Part shown: positions 49,345 through 57,254 of the stretch, in pieces | Numbering within the stretch: position 1 is the first letter of the stretch | How the letters are laid out: each line of letters opens with the position of its first letter | NCBI GenBank assembly: GCA_046328115.1 | Contig: JAXLXE010000003.1 | Coordinates: forward strand, 558,001 to 622,000 | Length of the DNA: 64,000 nucleotides | Direction of reading: 5' to 3' | Source: JAXLXE01 sp046328115 | GTDB taxonomy: Bacteria > Chloroflexota > UBA6077 > JACCZL01 | The notes under the pieces: generated by a model | Seen by the model: the letters and a program-made list of their open reading frames with translations, nothing else | Databases searched by the model: none | What the model was told of the DNA's origin: nothing | Program-made: the position numbers and the translations under genes

Positions 49345-52053
49345 TCAGCGGATGAGCCCCAGCCAGCGCCAGTACGGGATGCTGGCCAGGATGGACAGGA
49401 ACACAAACGCCGCCCAGGCAATGGCGAGCGGCCGCGCCTGCCGGTGGCTGAAGCCACGCTCGTCGGCGCCGAAATACGCCGTCAGATACACCACGCTCTG
49501 CTCCGGGTACAGCCACAGTCCGACGGACATCAGGCTGGCAAATGAGACCACCCAGGGGCTCACACCCATCGCGGCGGCGGTGGGGAACAGGGCCAGCCCG
49601 ATCAGGATTGGGATCAGGCCGGAGCGGAGCATGGCCGCGATGGCGGCGGACAGGAACGCCATCAGCATGACGAACGCCCCGGGGCTCCCCTCCGTCAGCG
49701 CGATCAGCGGGGTAAGACTGTCACCCAGCCATTGATCCAGCTTGACGTGGCTAAAGATCGCTCCAAAGCTCAGAATGCCGCCGAGATACAGCATGAAGCC
49801 CCAGTTGACGCCGTCACGAAAGCTGCCGTCGTTGAGGGCGCCTCCGATGAACAGCACGATGACCGCCGCCACGGCCAGCCAGGCGGGGTCCACGCGGTGT
49901 ATCGCCTGGGTGGCGAAGCCGGCGATCAGCGCGAGCAACACGGCCAGGTTGATCCACTCCACGCGCGTGAGCCGGCCCAGCACGGCCTGCTGGATGGCCA
50001 CGGCCTCCGCCCTGAGCTGGTCCGGAGCGTCCGGGCGATAGCGCCAGAGCAAGAACGTCATACCAAGCGCCAGCAACAGGGCGTGGGTGGGGAGGGCGGC
50101 CAGGAACCAGCGCACCCAGCTCATCTCTGCCTGCACGTCCGGCGGCAGCAGCCCATAGACGATCAGGCAGAGCGCATTGCCGGTCAGAAACAGCGTCCCC
50201 ATGAGCCCGAACCCCAGGAACGTGGCGAGTACCAGACCGGCCGATCCGCCGCTGCGGGGCGGGTAGCGCAGGGAATCGCTGATGTCCAGGGCAAGGGGCG
50301 CGGCCAGAGCAACGCGGCCGGAGCCATTGGGCATCCCCGTGGAGAACAGCGTGCCCAGCAGCGCCAGCGTGAGGCAGCGCACGGCGTGGCTCGGGGGGAG
50401 CAAACGCACGATGTACAGCGCTCCTCGATAGAGCAGGCCGCAGCGCGCCACCGAGCCGCCCAACGCCATGCTGGCCATGAGGAGGAACCAGGTGGAGCTG
50501 GAGAAGCCAGCCGCCGCCACGCTGAGCGGAAGCGTGCCGGTGCTGACCCACACCAGGATAGCCGTGAGGCCCACCAGGTACTCCGGCAGCACGTGCAGGC
50601 AGCTCAAGCAGATGGAGGCGATGATGCCGGTCAGGACCCGCCACCCGGCTGGTGTCAGCCCCATCGGCGGCTCGATGGACCAAGCGACGGCGGTGACTCC
50701 GAGGACGACGGCGGCCAGCACCCAGCGTGTAGGCAGCGTGGCCGCTCGGAACGCGAACGTGGCGGACGCGTGCGAGAGGCCGCGAAGGGCGGACAGCCCC
50801 AGGCGGGCGTCCACGCCGTTGGCCACGGCGCCCACCCCCGCCGTTCGCAGGTCACCAGCGCCTGGCGAGGCGTCCGTGTGGCTGGTGAGAGAGACGGCCG
50901 CGCGGAGGCAGGCGGCCGCCTGCTCATGGCGCCCCAGCCGCTCGTAGTAATCCGCCAGCGTGCGCTGGTGGGCGGCACCCACCGACCCCCTGAGGGCTAC
51001 GCGACCGCGGCGTTCCATCTCGTGCAGCACGTCTAGTGCGTCCGCCGGACGATCCTGGCTCGCGCAGGCCTCTGCCAGTAATGAGCACAACGTCACGTCA
51101 GCCCAGGGACCACCCTGGTCTAGCCCACGAAGCGCCCGCTCCACCAGCCGTGGATGCGTCTGGCAGAGCTCCTCGCCCCGCTCCGAAAGGAGCATGCGGA
51201 CGGCCTCGTCGTCGCCGGCAGCCACCTGGAGCTCCAGCGCTTCCGCCGCTCGATCCTCGCCACGCGCAAGGAGATGGAGCGCGGCGCGCCGACGCAAATC
51301 CCGCAGCCGGTCGGCTCCCTCGGCCTCGGCCAGCCTGGCGTGCAGGTAATCGCGCAGCGTTTGGTCGGCCACACGCCAGTAACCTGGCTGCGGGCACTGG
51401 ACCACCAGCAGTCCTTCACGCTCCAACCACTCCTGCTGCCGCGCGAGACCGGGGTCGTCCGCAAGTGCGGCCAGCAGGTCGCGGTCGAACGAGGGAGCCA
51501 CCGCCGCCAGTTGGAGCAGCCGCTGCTGGCTGGTATCCAGGTGGGCATATTCAGCCACGACGATGCTGGATACAGCTTGCTGGCTCTCGGACAGCCGGCG
51601 CGTGGTCTCGGCCAGACGGCGGGTGACCTCGGCGGTGAGCCGGAGCAGCAGCCTGGGATCGTTGTGCGTGAGCGCCTCGAACCGCTCACGCGGCAGCCGC
51701 CAGAGCGAGAGCGCGCTCACCGCGGTGACCGTGGCAGAGCGGGGCTCCTCTGACAGCAGCGCCATCTCGCCGAAGTAGGCCGGGGCCGCGAGCGTCGCCA
51801 CGACCTGCGCCGGGCCATCCGCCGCGCCTTCCCCGCCCACGGTCACGGCCGCGACGCCGCGTCGGATCAGGTAGAGCCCGTCGGCCTGCTCCCCCATCGC
51901 ACACACCCGCCGGCCGGCGGGCACCTCCACCTCTTCCAGCTCCGGTACGAGGCGCGCAAGGTCAACCGGCCGCAACCCGGCGAAGAACGGCGTGCTCGCC
52001 AGCGCCTCCGCGGCACCCTGGGTGGCATCCTGTCCGGGATCAGATTGGAGCAC
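49345..52053 (-). CDS. Cyclic nucleotide-binding/MalT-like/SLC13 transporter fusion
   Basis: This 902-residue protein joins three parts. Residues 20-150 are a cNMP-binding fold (ELEEVEVPAGRRVCAMGEQA, GLYLIRRGVAAVTVG, APAYFGEMALLSEEPRSATV). Residues 165-395 resemble the winged helix and helical/TPR stretch that follow the ATPase of MalT-type STAND proteins (VAEYAHLDTSQQRLLQLAAV, WLEREGLLVV, YLHARLAEAEGADRLRDLRR, ADYYERLGRHEQAAACLRAA), without a P-loop. Residues 430-902 are a DASS/SLC13 membrane domain (GTLFSTGMPNGSGRVALA, MLYLGGILSFGAIFS, IWAA-type ending WAAFVFLSILASI). The first part could gate uptake of dicarboxylates or sulfate. The start is ATG 52053 (MLQSDPG). Confidence 0.85.
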   Translation of the reverse strand: MLQSDPGQDATQGAAEALASTPFFAGLRPVDLARLVPELEEVEVPAGRRVCAMGEQADGLYLIRRGVAAVTVGGEGAADGPAQVVATLAAPAYFGEMALLSEEPRSATVTAVSALSLWRLPRERFEALTHNDPRLLLRLTAEVTRRLAETTRRLSESQQAVSSIVVAEYAHLDTSQQRLLQLAAVAPSFDRDLLAALADDPGLARQQEWLEREGLLVVQCPQPGYWRVADQTLRDYLHARLAEAEGADRLRDLRRRAALHLLARGEDRAAEALELQVAAGDDEAVRMLLSERGEELCQTHPRLVERALRGLDQGGPWADVTLCSLLAEACASQDRPADALDVLHEMERRGRVALRGSVGAAHQRTLADYYERLGRHEQAAACLRAAVSLTSHTDASPGAGDLRTAGVGAVANGVDARLGLSALRGLSHASATFAFRAATLPTRWVLAAVVLGVTAVAWSIEPPMGLTPAGWRVLTGIIASICLSCLHVLPEYLVGLTAILVWVSTGTLPLSVAAAGFSSSTWFLLMASMALGGSVARCGLLYRGALYIVRLLPPSHAVRCLTLALLGTLFSTGMPNGSGRVALAAPLALDISDSLRYPPRSGGSAGLVLATFLGFGLMGTLFLTGNALCLIVYGLLPPDVQAEMSWVRWFLAALPTHALLLALGMTFLLWRYRPDAPDQLRAEAVAIQQAVLGRLTRVEWINLAVLLALIAGFATQAIHRVDPAWLAVAAVIVLFIGGALNDGSFRDGVNWGFMLYLGGILSFGAIFSHVKLDQWLGDSLTPLIALTEGSPGAFVMLMAFLSAAIAAMLRSGLIPILIGLALFPTAAAMGVSPWVVSFASLMSVGLWLYPEQSVVYLTAYFGADERGFSHRQARPLAIAWAAFVFLSILASIPYWRWLGLIR

Positions 52054-52109
52054 GGGCTACGTGGCGCGACGCCGCCCAGGCTTGAAGGCGCCGCGAGAGC
52101 GGGGTGACA

Positions 52110-52511
52110 TCATCCGGGGAGGAAGCTCAGCCGCACACGCCGTCGCGGGTTGTCGTCGTTCAGGTCAACCAGCACGATGGATTGCCAGGTGCCAAGCAGG
52201 ATCCGTCCGCCCACCACGGGGATCGTGATGGATGGGCTGATGAGGGCCGGCAGCACGTGGTCCGCGCCGTGACCCACCGAGCCGTGGTGGTGCACGTACA
52301 CGTCCTCTCGGGGGAGGAGCCGAGCCATGGCCGCCACCAGGTCTTGCTCCGTGCCAGATCCCACCTCGATCAGCGCCACGCCAGCGGTGGCATGCGGGAC
52401 GAACACGCTGAGCAGACCATCGCCCAGCGGACGGCAGAACTCGACCGCGGCGGGCGTGATGTCAATGAACTGGTCGCGGGACGTGTCCACCGGAAGCTCT
52501 TTGGTCAGCAC
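52110..52511 (-). CDS. YjbQ-family protein (UPF0047)
   Basis: The 133-residue product starts at GTG 52511. It matches YjbQ: QFIDITPAAVEFC, LSVFVPHATAGVALIEVG, VYVHHHGSVGHGADHVLPAL, GRILLGTWQSIVLVDL and RRRVRLSFLPG. The conserved HHH/GHGADH histidines could bind metal. The family is reported to have thiamine-phosphate-synthase-like activity in some members and has unknown roles in others. Its stop faces the CNB-transporter gene 56 bp away on the same strand, so they may be one transcript. Confidence 0.92.
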   Translation of the reverse strand: MLTKELPVDTSRDQFIDITPAAVEFCRPLGDGLLSVFVPHATAGVALIEVGSGTEQDLVAAMARLLPREDVYVHHHGSVGHGADHVLPALISPSITIPVVGGRILLGTWQSIVLVDLNDDNPRRRVRLSFLPG

Positions 52512-52552
52512 GGGGCTCAGCGTACCACGCCCCGGGGGCGGTCACCCAGGGG

Positions 52553-52580
52553 GCGCGGCGGGCGCAGGTGCCCGCCGCGC
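52553..52580 (-). terminator. Hairpin after the aminotransferase gene
   Basis: A perfect 11-bp stem (GCGCGGCGGGC/GCCCGCCGCGC) with loop GCAGGT lies eight bases past the stop at 52588. Confidence 0.6.
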
Positions 52581-52587
52581 CAGCCTG

Positions 52588-53550
52588 CTAGAGCTCCACG
52601 CGGGTCATCCAGTGCGCGTAGCGGGGGGCGGAGCCTCGCACCGCCTCCTCGAACGTCGCCGCGAGCCGCGCGGTGACCGGACCGCGCTGGCCGGCGCCGA
52701 TGGCCAGCCGGTCAACGGAGTTGACCCAGGCGATCTGGCGAAAGGTGCCGCACACGAAGAGCTCGTCCGCCACGTACAGCTCGGTGCGGTCGATCTCGCG
52801 CTCCACGACGGGAATGGCCAGATCGGCGGCTAGCTCCAGCACGGCCCGGCGATTGATCCCCTCCAGGATGTCGCCGGAGACCGGCGGCGTGATCAGGACG
52901 CCGTCTCGGACCATGAAGAGGTTGGCGGTTGCGCTCTCGCCGGCCTTGCCGCGCGCATTCAGCACGATGGCGTCGTCAAAGCCGCGTTCGCGGGCCTCCT
53001 CACAGATCAAAGCCACGTTCACGTACGAGCCGCCGATCTTGCCGCGCGGCGGGATGGCGTTGTCCGTGACCCGCTGCCAGGTGGAGACGCCAACGGCCAA
53101 CCCCTGCTCCGGCGCGCGCAAACCGTCGATGTTCAGCATGTACAGCGCAAAGCCGTCTTCCGTGCCGCCCAGACCCGGCGGGAGATCCAGCCCAGCCTTG
53201 TAGATGAACGGGCGATAGTAGGCCTCGCCCAGGTGGCCGTTGCGGCGGGTCAGGTCGGCGGTCAGCTCGCACAGCCCATCGATGTCAAAGGGCAGCCGAA
53301 TGCGGAGCAACGTGGCGGAGTGGCTCAGCCTGCGGTAGTGATCGCGCAATCTGAAGATGTTCACCGCGCGCCCGTCCGCCGAGCGGTAGCCACGGATGCC
53401 GCCGAAGGCGCTGGTCCCGTACTGGAGTGCGTTGGTGGCCACGCTGACCCGCGCCTGCTCCAGCGGCACCACACCGCCCTCGAAGTAAGCATAGGACAGA
53501 TACCGCATGGCGGCCGGCGCGGCCGTCGATCTCTCGAATGCAACGGTCAT
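52588..53550 (-). CDS. Class IV aminotransferase, branched-chain amino acid transaminase-like
   Basis: The 320-residue product starts at ATG 53550, seven bases after a perfect AGGAGGT. PLP fold type IV is indicated by GKIGGSYVNVALICEEARER (the Schiff-base Lys lies in G-K-I-G-G-S-Y), RGKAGESATANLFMVRDGVL, EGINRRAVLELAADLAIPVV and ELYVADELFVCGTFRQIAWV. IlvE has a similar layout. It should transaminate branched-chain or related keto acids in the cytoplasm. It is divergent from the MocR regulator 118 bp away and is the obvious target of that regulator. Confidence 0.9.
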   Translation of the reverse strand: MTVAFERSTAAPAAMRYLSYAYFEGGVVPLEQARVSVATNALQYGTSAFGGIRGYRSADGRAVNIFRLRDHYRRLSHSATLLRIRLPFDIDGLCELTADLTRRNGHLGEAYYRPFIYKAGLDLPPGLGGTEDGFALYMLNIDGLRAPEQGLAVGVSTWQRVTDNAIPPRGKIGGSYVNVALICEEARERGFDDAIVLNARGKAGESATANLFMVRDGVLITPPVSGDILEGINRRAVLELAADLAIPVVEREIDRTELYVADELFVCGTFRQIAWVNSVDRLAIGAGQRGPVTARLAATFEEAVRGSAPRYAHWMTRVEL

Positions 53551-53627
53551 GATTGGACCTCCTGTAGTGAAGCAACTGGCCAGATGGTATGCATGCGTAT
53601 CCCTAGAGAAAAGCGCCAATAGCCCCA

Positions 53628-53661
53628 TGGACTGGATATTGGACTGGCATTGGGCGATACT
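53628..53661. promoter_or_regulatory. Direct repeats and leaderless promoter in the MocR/aminotransferase gap
   Basis: TGGACTGG occurs at 53628-53635 and again at 53640-53647, a 12-bp period. GATACT (53656-53661) is a -10 element six bases before the ATG at 53668. MocR-type proteins typically bind direct repeats in such gaps. Confidence 0.55.
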
Positions 53662-53667
53662 GGGTGC

Positions 53668-55131
53668 ATGCCAATTCCACAGCTTAGCCTGGATCCCAAG
53701 ACCGGCCCGGCGTTGTACCGCCAGCTCGCCGACGCCCTCGAGGGCGCGATCGCTTCTGGCACGCTTGCCGAATCGGAGCGGCTGCCGGCCGAACGGGAGC
53801 TCGCCCAGGCGCTCAAGGTGAGCCGCACCACGGTGGTCACCGCTTACCGCGAGCTCGAGGCGCGCGGACTGGTGCGTGGGCACGTGGGGCGTGGGACCTT
53901 CGTCAGCGCGCGGACGGACGATGGGGACGCGTCGGTGAGCTGGCTGGGTCGGCTCGCGCTCGGAGCCCAGCGCGGGTTTGGCCCGGTGCTGCGGGGCGTT
54001 CTGGGGACCGCGCGTGGGGACACCGTTTCGTTCGGCGCCGGGATCCCCGCGCCGGAGCTCTTTCCCGTGGATCTGGTCAGGCGGCTCGCGGATCAGGCAA
54101 TGCAGCAGGACCCCGGCGCGGCGTTCGGCATCGGTGCCACCCAGGGTCAGGAGGCGCTGCGCCAGGTGCTGGGGTCGCGCCTGGGAGTGGGTCCAGACCG
54201 GATCCTGGTGGTGTCCGGAGCACAGCAGGGTCTGGACCTGGTCGCCCGCTGTTTGATTGACCCCGGCGACGCGGTGGTGGTCGATCGGCCCGGTTACCTG
54301 GGGGCAATCCAGAGCTTCCGCGCCGCGGGGGCCAATCTGATCGGCTGGGACGTGGAGCGCGCCGACACGGACGAGCTTGAGGACCTGTTCGTTCGGCACC
54401 GTCCGAAGTTTCTATACACCACGCCCACGTTCCAGAACCCCACCGGGCGGACGCTGGGTTTGGAGACCCGGCGAGAGCTGCTGCGGCTGGCCGCGCGACA
54501 CCGCACGCCAATCGTGGAGGACGACCCGTGCGGCGAGCTCTGGTTTGACCGTCCGCCGCCCCCCTCGTTGCTGGCGCTGGATGACCGGGGCATGGTGATC
54601 TATCTGGGCACGGCCTCAAAGACCCTGGGGGCCGGCCTGCGCCTGGGCTGGGTGGCGGCACCCCGGCCCATCGTGGAGCAGCTCACGCTGATCAAGGCGC
54701 GGACGGACCTGTTTGCGAACGGGCTGGCCCAGATGGTGCTCACGAAGCTCCTGGGCTCCGCGGCGTACGACCGGCACCTGGCGCGCGTCCGGCACGAGCA
54801 CGCCAGCAGGCACGCGGCGCTGGCCGCCGCCCTGGCGAAGCGAATCCCCACTCGTGACCTGAGCTGGCAACCGGTCAACGGCGGGCTCTACCTCTGGTGT
54901 CGACTTCGCGGGCAGACGGACTCGGCGGCGCTGCTGGAACGCGCCCAGGCGGCCGGCGTCACCTTCGTCCCCGGCGAGCCATTCTTCTGCGATGGGTTGG
55001 GCCGCCAGGAGCTGCGGCTGTGCTTCAGCGCCGTGGCGCCAGCGGCAATTGAGGAAGGCGTGAGGCGCCTCGCGCTGGCCCTGCGAGGCGCCCTGGACGA
55101 GCAGTCAAGCGGCCACCACGCCGTGGTGTAG
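53668..55131 (+). CDS. MocR-type GntR/aminotransferase transcriptional regulator
   Basis: The 487-residue product starts at ATG 53668 (MPIPQLSLD); an earlier in-frame start six codons upstream is less likely given the -10 position. Residues 10-80 are a GntR winged helix (ALYRQLADALEGAIASGTLA, AERELAQALKVSRTTVVTAY, GHVGRGTFV). The rest is a fold I aminotransferase with the PLP-binding Lys in GTASKTLGAGLRLGW. Such regulators sense PLP or an amino acid/keto acid. The divergent aminotransferase suggests control of amino acid or vitamin B6 metabolism. Confidence 0.92.
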   Translation: MPIPQLSLDPKTGPALYRQLADALEGAIASGTLAESERLPAERELAQALKVSRTTVVTAYRELEARGLVRGHVGRGTFVSARTDDGDASVSWLGRLALGAQRGFGPVLRGVLGTARGDTVSFGAGIPAPELFPVDLVRRLADQAMQQDPGAAFGIGATQGQEALRQVLGSRLGVGPDRILVVSGAQQGLDLVARCLIDPGDAVVVDRPGYLGAIQSFRAAGANLIGWDVERADTDELEDLFVRHRPKFLYTTPTFQNPTGRTLGLETRRELLRLAARHRTPIVEDDPCGELWFDRPPPPSLLALDDRGMVIYLGTASKTLGAGLRLGWVAAPRPIVEQLTLIKARTDLFANGLAQMVLTKLLGSAAYDRHLARVRHEHASRHAALAAALAKRIPTRDLSWQPVNGGLYLWCRLRGQTDSAALLERAQAAGVTFVPGEPFFCDGLGRQELRLCFSAVAPAAIEEGVRRLALALRGALDEQSSGHHAVV

Positions 55132-55134
55132 GCG

Positions 55135-56127
55135 CTACCCTCCCTGACCAGCCACGATCCGGCCCAGCGCCACGCTGGCGATGACGTGTTGGGGGTAAGC
55201 CGCGGGGTCAAGATCGGACGCGACGCCAGGATTCCAGCGCACCGCTCGAACCGCTAGTCGCGCCACGGCCTCGCCGGCATCGTCCGCACTTGCCTCGTCC
55301 ACGATGATCACGGCGGTACTCGCGGGCCAACGCGCGTGCGAACGCCACATTGCACTGGCTGTTCCTCGAGGCGTGACGATGACCGCGAGCTGCCACGGGG
55401 CGCGGTGCTCCGGAAGGAGCGTCACGCGGATGACGTTTCGCGGGCAGCGCGCCGCTGCCCGGCCAGCCGCGTAGCGCTGCCGATCGGTCGTAAACCAGAC
55501 ACCACGGTCGTCGCGCAACAACACCCGATCCCAGCCGAGCACCCACGCGGTTCTCAAGGCGCTGCCAAGCTCGCCGGGGTCGGATGGGTTCCAGAACAGC
55601 AGGTCAGGCCGTGTCGCGCAGGACACGCCGAATCGGCTTCGAGCGCTGCTCGCGCGTAACGCGGCCAGACCAAGTCCCGCCGCGCACGCCACGTTCAACG
55701 AACGTTGCCGCATCCGTCCAGATGGAATGTGGAGCGTGACGTCCGCATGGGCGCGGACCCACGGGGTTATGCCTCGCCGCTCATTGCCAACAACCAGTGC
55801 AATGCTGGAGACGGGCGGCATCCGATAGGCGAACAGATTCTGGCTGTGGTCGCCCGTCTCCAGAGCAACTAACAGGTCATACCGCTGACGGAGATCACGG
55901 AGGGGTGGTCCAACCGGGAGCGTTGGGTCCCGCGAAGCCGCGACGCGACGACCGCCAGGACGAACGTAGAGGTGGGCACCGAACAGGCGGGCGCAAGCCT
56001 GGAGAGAACGGAGGTTGCGCGCGTCCTCGACGCCATCGGCAAAGAGGTCCACGCGAACCACGGGGCGAGAAGACGACGGTGAAGTTGCGGATGAGGCCGA
56101 ACGTGAAGCTGAACGAAAGTGATCCAT
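55135..56127 (-). CDS. SPOUT (TrmH/SpoU-like) RNA 2'-O-methyltransferase, tandem domain
   Basis: The 330-residue product starts at ATG 56127. Residues 25-160 carry SpoU motifs: motif 1 as GVEDARNLRSLQACARLFGA, motif 2 as ALVVGNERRGI and motif 3 as IPSGRMRQRSLNVACAAGLG. Residues 170-330 look like a second, degenerate SPOUT unit (NPSDPGELGSALRTAWVLGW, then VIVTPRGTASAMW), in which motif 3 is not recognisable. SPOUT enzymes work as dimers, so this may be a fused pseudo-dimer with one active site. The target would be tRNA or rRNA; it cannot be read from the sequence. It converges with the MocR gene (gap 3 bases). Confidence 0.8.
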   Translation of the reverse strand: MDHFRSASRSASSATSPSSSRPVVRVDLFADGVEDARNLRSLQACARLFGAHLYVRPGGRRVAASRDPTLPVGPPLRDLRQRYDLLVALETGDHSQNLFAYRMPPVSSIALVVGNERRGITPWVRAHADVTLHIPSGRMRQRSLNVACAAGLGLAALRASSARSRFGVSCATRPDLLFWNPSDPGELGSALRTAWVLGWDRVLLRDDRGVWFTTDRQRYAAGRAAARCPRNVIRVTLLPEHRAPWQLAVIVTPRGTASAMWRSHARWPASTAVIIVDEASADDAGEAVARLAVRAVRWNPGVASDLDPAAYPQHVIASVALGRIVAGQGG

Positions 56128-56485
56128 GCACTGCTCTGGGCGCGCGAGCGAGGCACAGCCCGGGTCGGAGCGGCTTCGACGGAACGCACGGGTCAGGCAC
56201 TCCGACGGACCCCGTCAGAGTGCGAGCGCGCGTCGCGACGAGTCAGCGTGGTGCAGGGAGGTCAGCCGCGGTGTCACGCGCGCTGGCCGACCTCGGGGGG
56301 CGGCACGTCCTGCCTGCTAACCCATCAGTGACGGCGGGTGGGTGCTCTGTTGACGGGTCGGTACACACCACAGGCTGGAGCAACGCTCCGCGAGGACGCG
56401 GATTATGGCCGCGGGGCGCCTGCAAACGCCACAACACCCCACGCACTGCGAGGGCGTGCGTGGTACCCTTGGTGGGGATCCACTG
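56128..56485. other. 358-bp intergenic region
   Basis: There is no convincing gene here. It is GC-rich and carries a TGG-TACCCT extended -10 (56464-56469) 16 bases before the ATG at 56486. Nothing else recognisable is seen. Confidence 0.5.
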
Positions 56486-57025
56486 ATGGCGGCACGTCCA
56501 AACACCCATCCGGGCTACACCTGGCAGCGCGCGGAGACGCGGGCGGGCCGGCGCCGGCCCCGGCGCCACCGGGCCGTGGCACGAACCATGACCGGAATCG
56601 TCGGCGGGGCGCTGGTCTTCGCGCTGATGATCCCGCTGTACCTGGCGGTGGCCTATGCGGTGACGGCCAGTACCACCGCGGAGCTGATCGGCCAGTTGGC
56701 CCTGGTCCTGTTATTTGGCTGCCCGTTTCTGCTGGGACTCTGGATGCTCTGGAGCAGCCTGCCGGGGGTATACCGCCGATCGGCTGGAGCGCGCCGGGAG
56801 CACGAGCGACGGGCGCTGGAATACGGCTGGACGGTGGCCGGACGCGTGACGCTGGCAGAGGTTGCCGCGCACTGCGGGCTCAGCCTGGACGAGGCGCAGC
56901 AGACGCTGGACGCGCTGGCCGCGCGCCACGTGGCGACGATCGCGGTGGCCGAGAACGGCGTCCTGGTCTACGAGTTCTCAGGATTCCTCACCGAGGCGCA
57001 GAAGGCTCAAGCGCGCGTCGTGTAG
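56486..57025 (+). CDS. Small membrane protein with two TM helices and a winged-helix tail
   Basis: The 179-residue product starts at ATG 56486 (MAARPNTHPGY). A basic N-terminus (ETRAGRRRPRRHRAVAR) precedes two membrane helices (residues 38-60 and 70-92, GIVGGALVFALMIPLYLAVA and IGQLALVLLFGCPFLLGLWM). Residues 105-170 read as a small winged helix (YGWTVAGRVTLAEVAAHCGL, SLDEAQQTLDALAARHVATI). It could be a membrane-tethered DNA-binding or protein-binding regulator. The family is not recognised. Confidence 0.6.
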   Translation: MAARPNTHPGYTWQRAETRAGRRRPRRHRAVARTMTGIVGGALVFALMIPLYLAVAYAVTASTTAELIGQLALVLLFGCPFLLGLWMLWSSLPGVYRRSAGARREHERRALEYGWTVAGRVTLAEVAAHCGLSLDEAQQTLDALAARHVATIAVAENGVLVYEFSGFLTEAQKAQARVV

Positions 57026-57254
57026 GCGCCGACCGCCGGAGCGCGGTGGTGCCGGGTCTGCCTGGGGTGGGCGCAGTTGCAGCGGGGTCAGCGGGGACGC
57101 TGGCGGTCCCAGCCGATGGTGTTCGGCCGGCCTGCGGCTGGGGATGCGCGGGCCATCGATAGGTGCGCTGGTGGGGGGAGGGCGAGGTACGCCTCGCACC
57201 CTGCCGTTGCACTGTTGTGTCGGCCTGGGCATGCGTCGTCGGCGTGGCGCTTGC

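Noticed and set aside
49732..51036. 434-residue plus-strand frame opposite the CNB/SLC13 fusion
   Set aside because: Codon content is antisense of a membrane protein and the real gene on the other strand is unambiguous.
55665..55700. ACGTTC-AAC-GAACGT hairpin in the SPOUT gene
   Set aside because: It is short, inside a coding region and has no nearby feature; probably chance.
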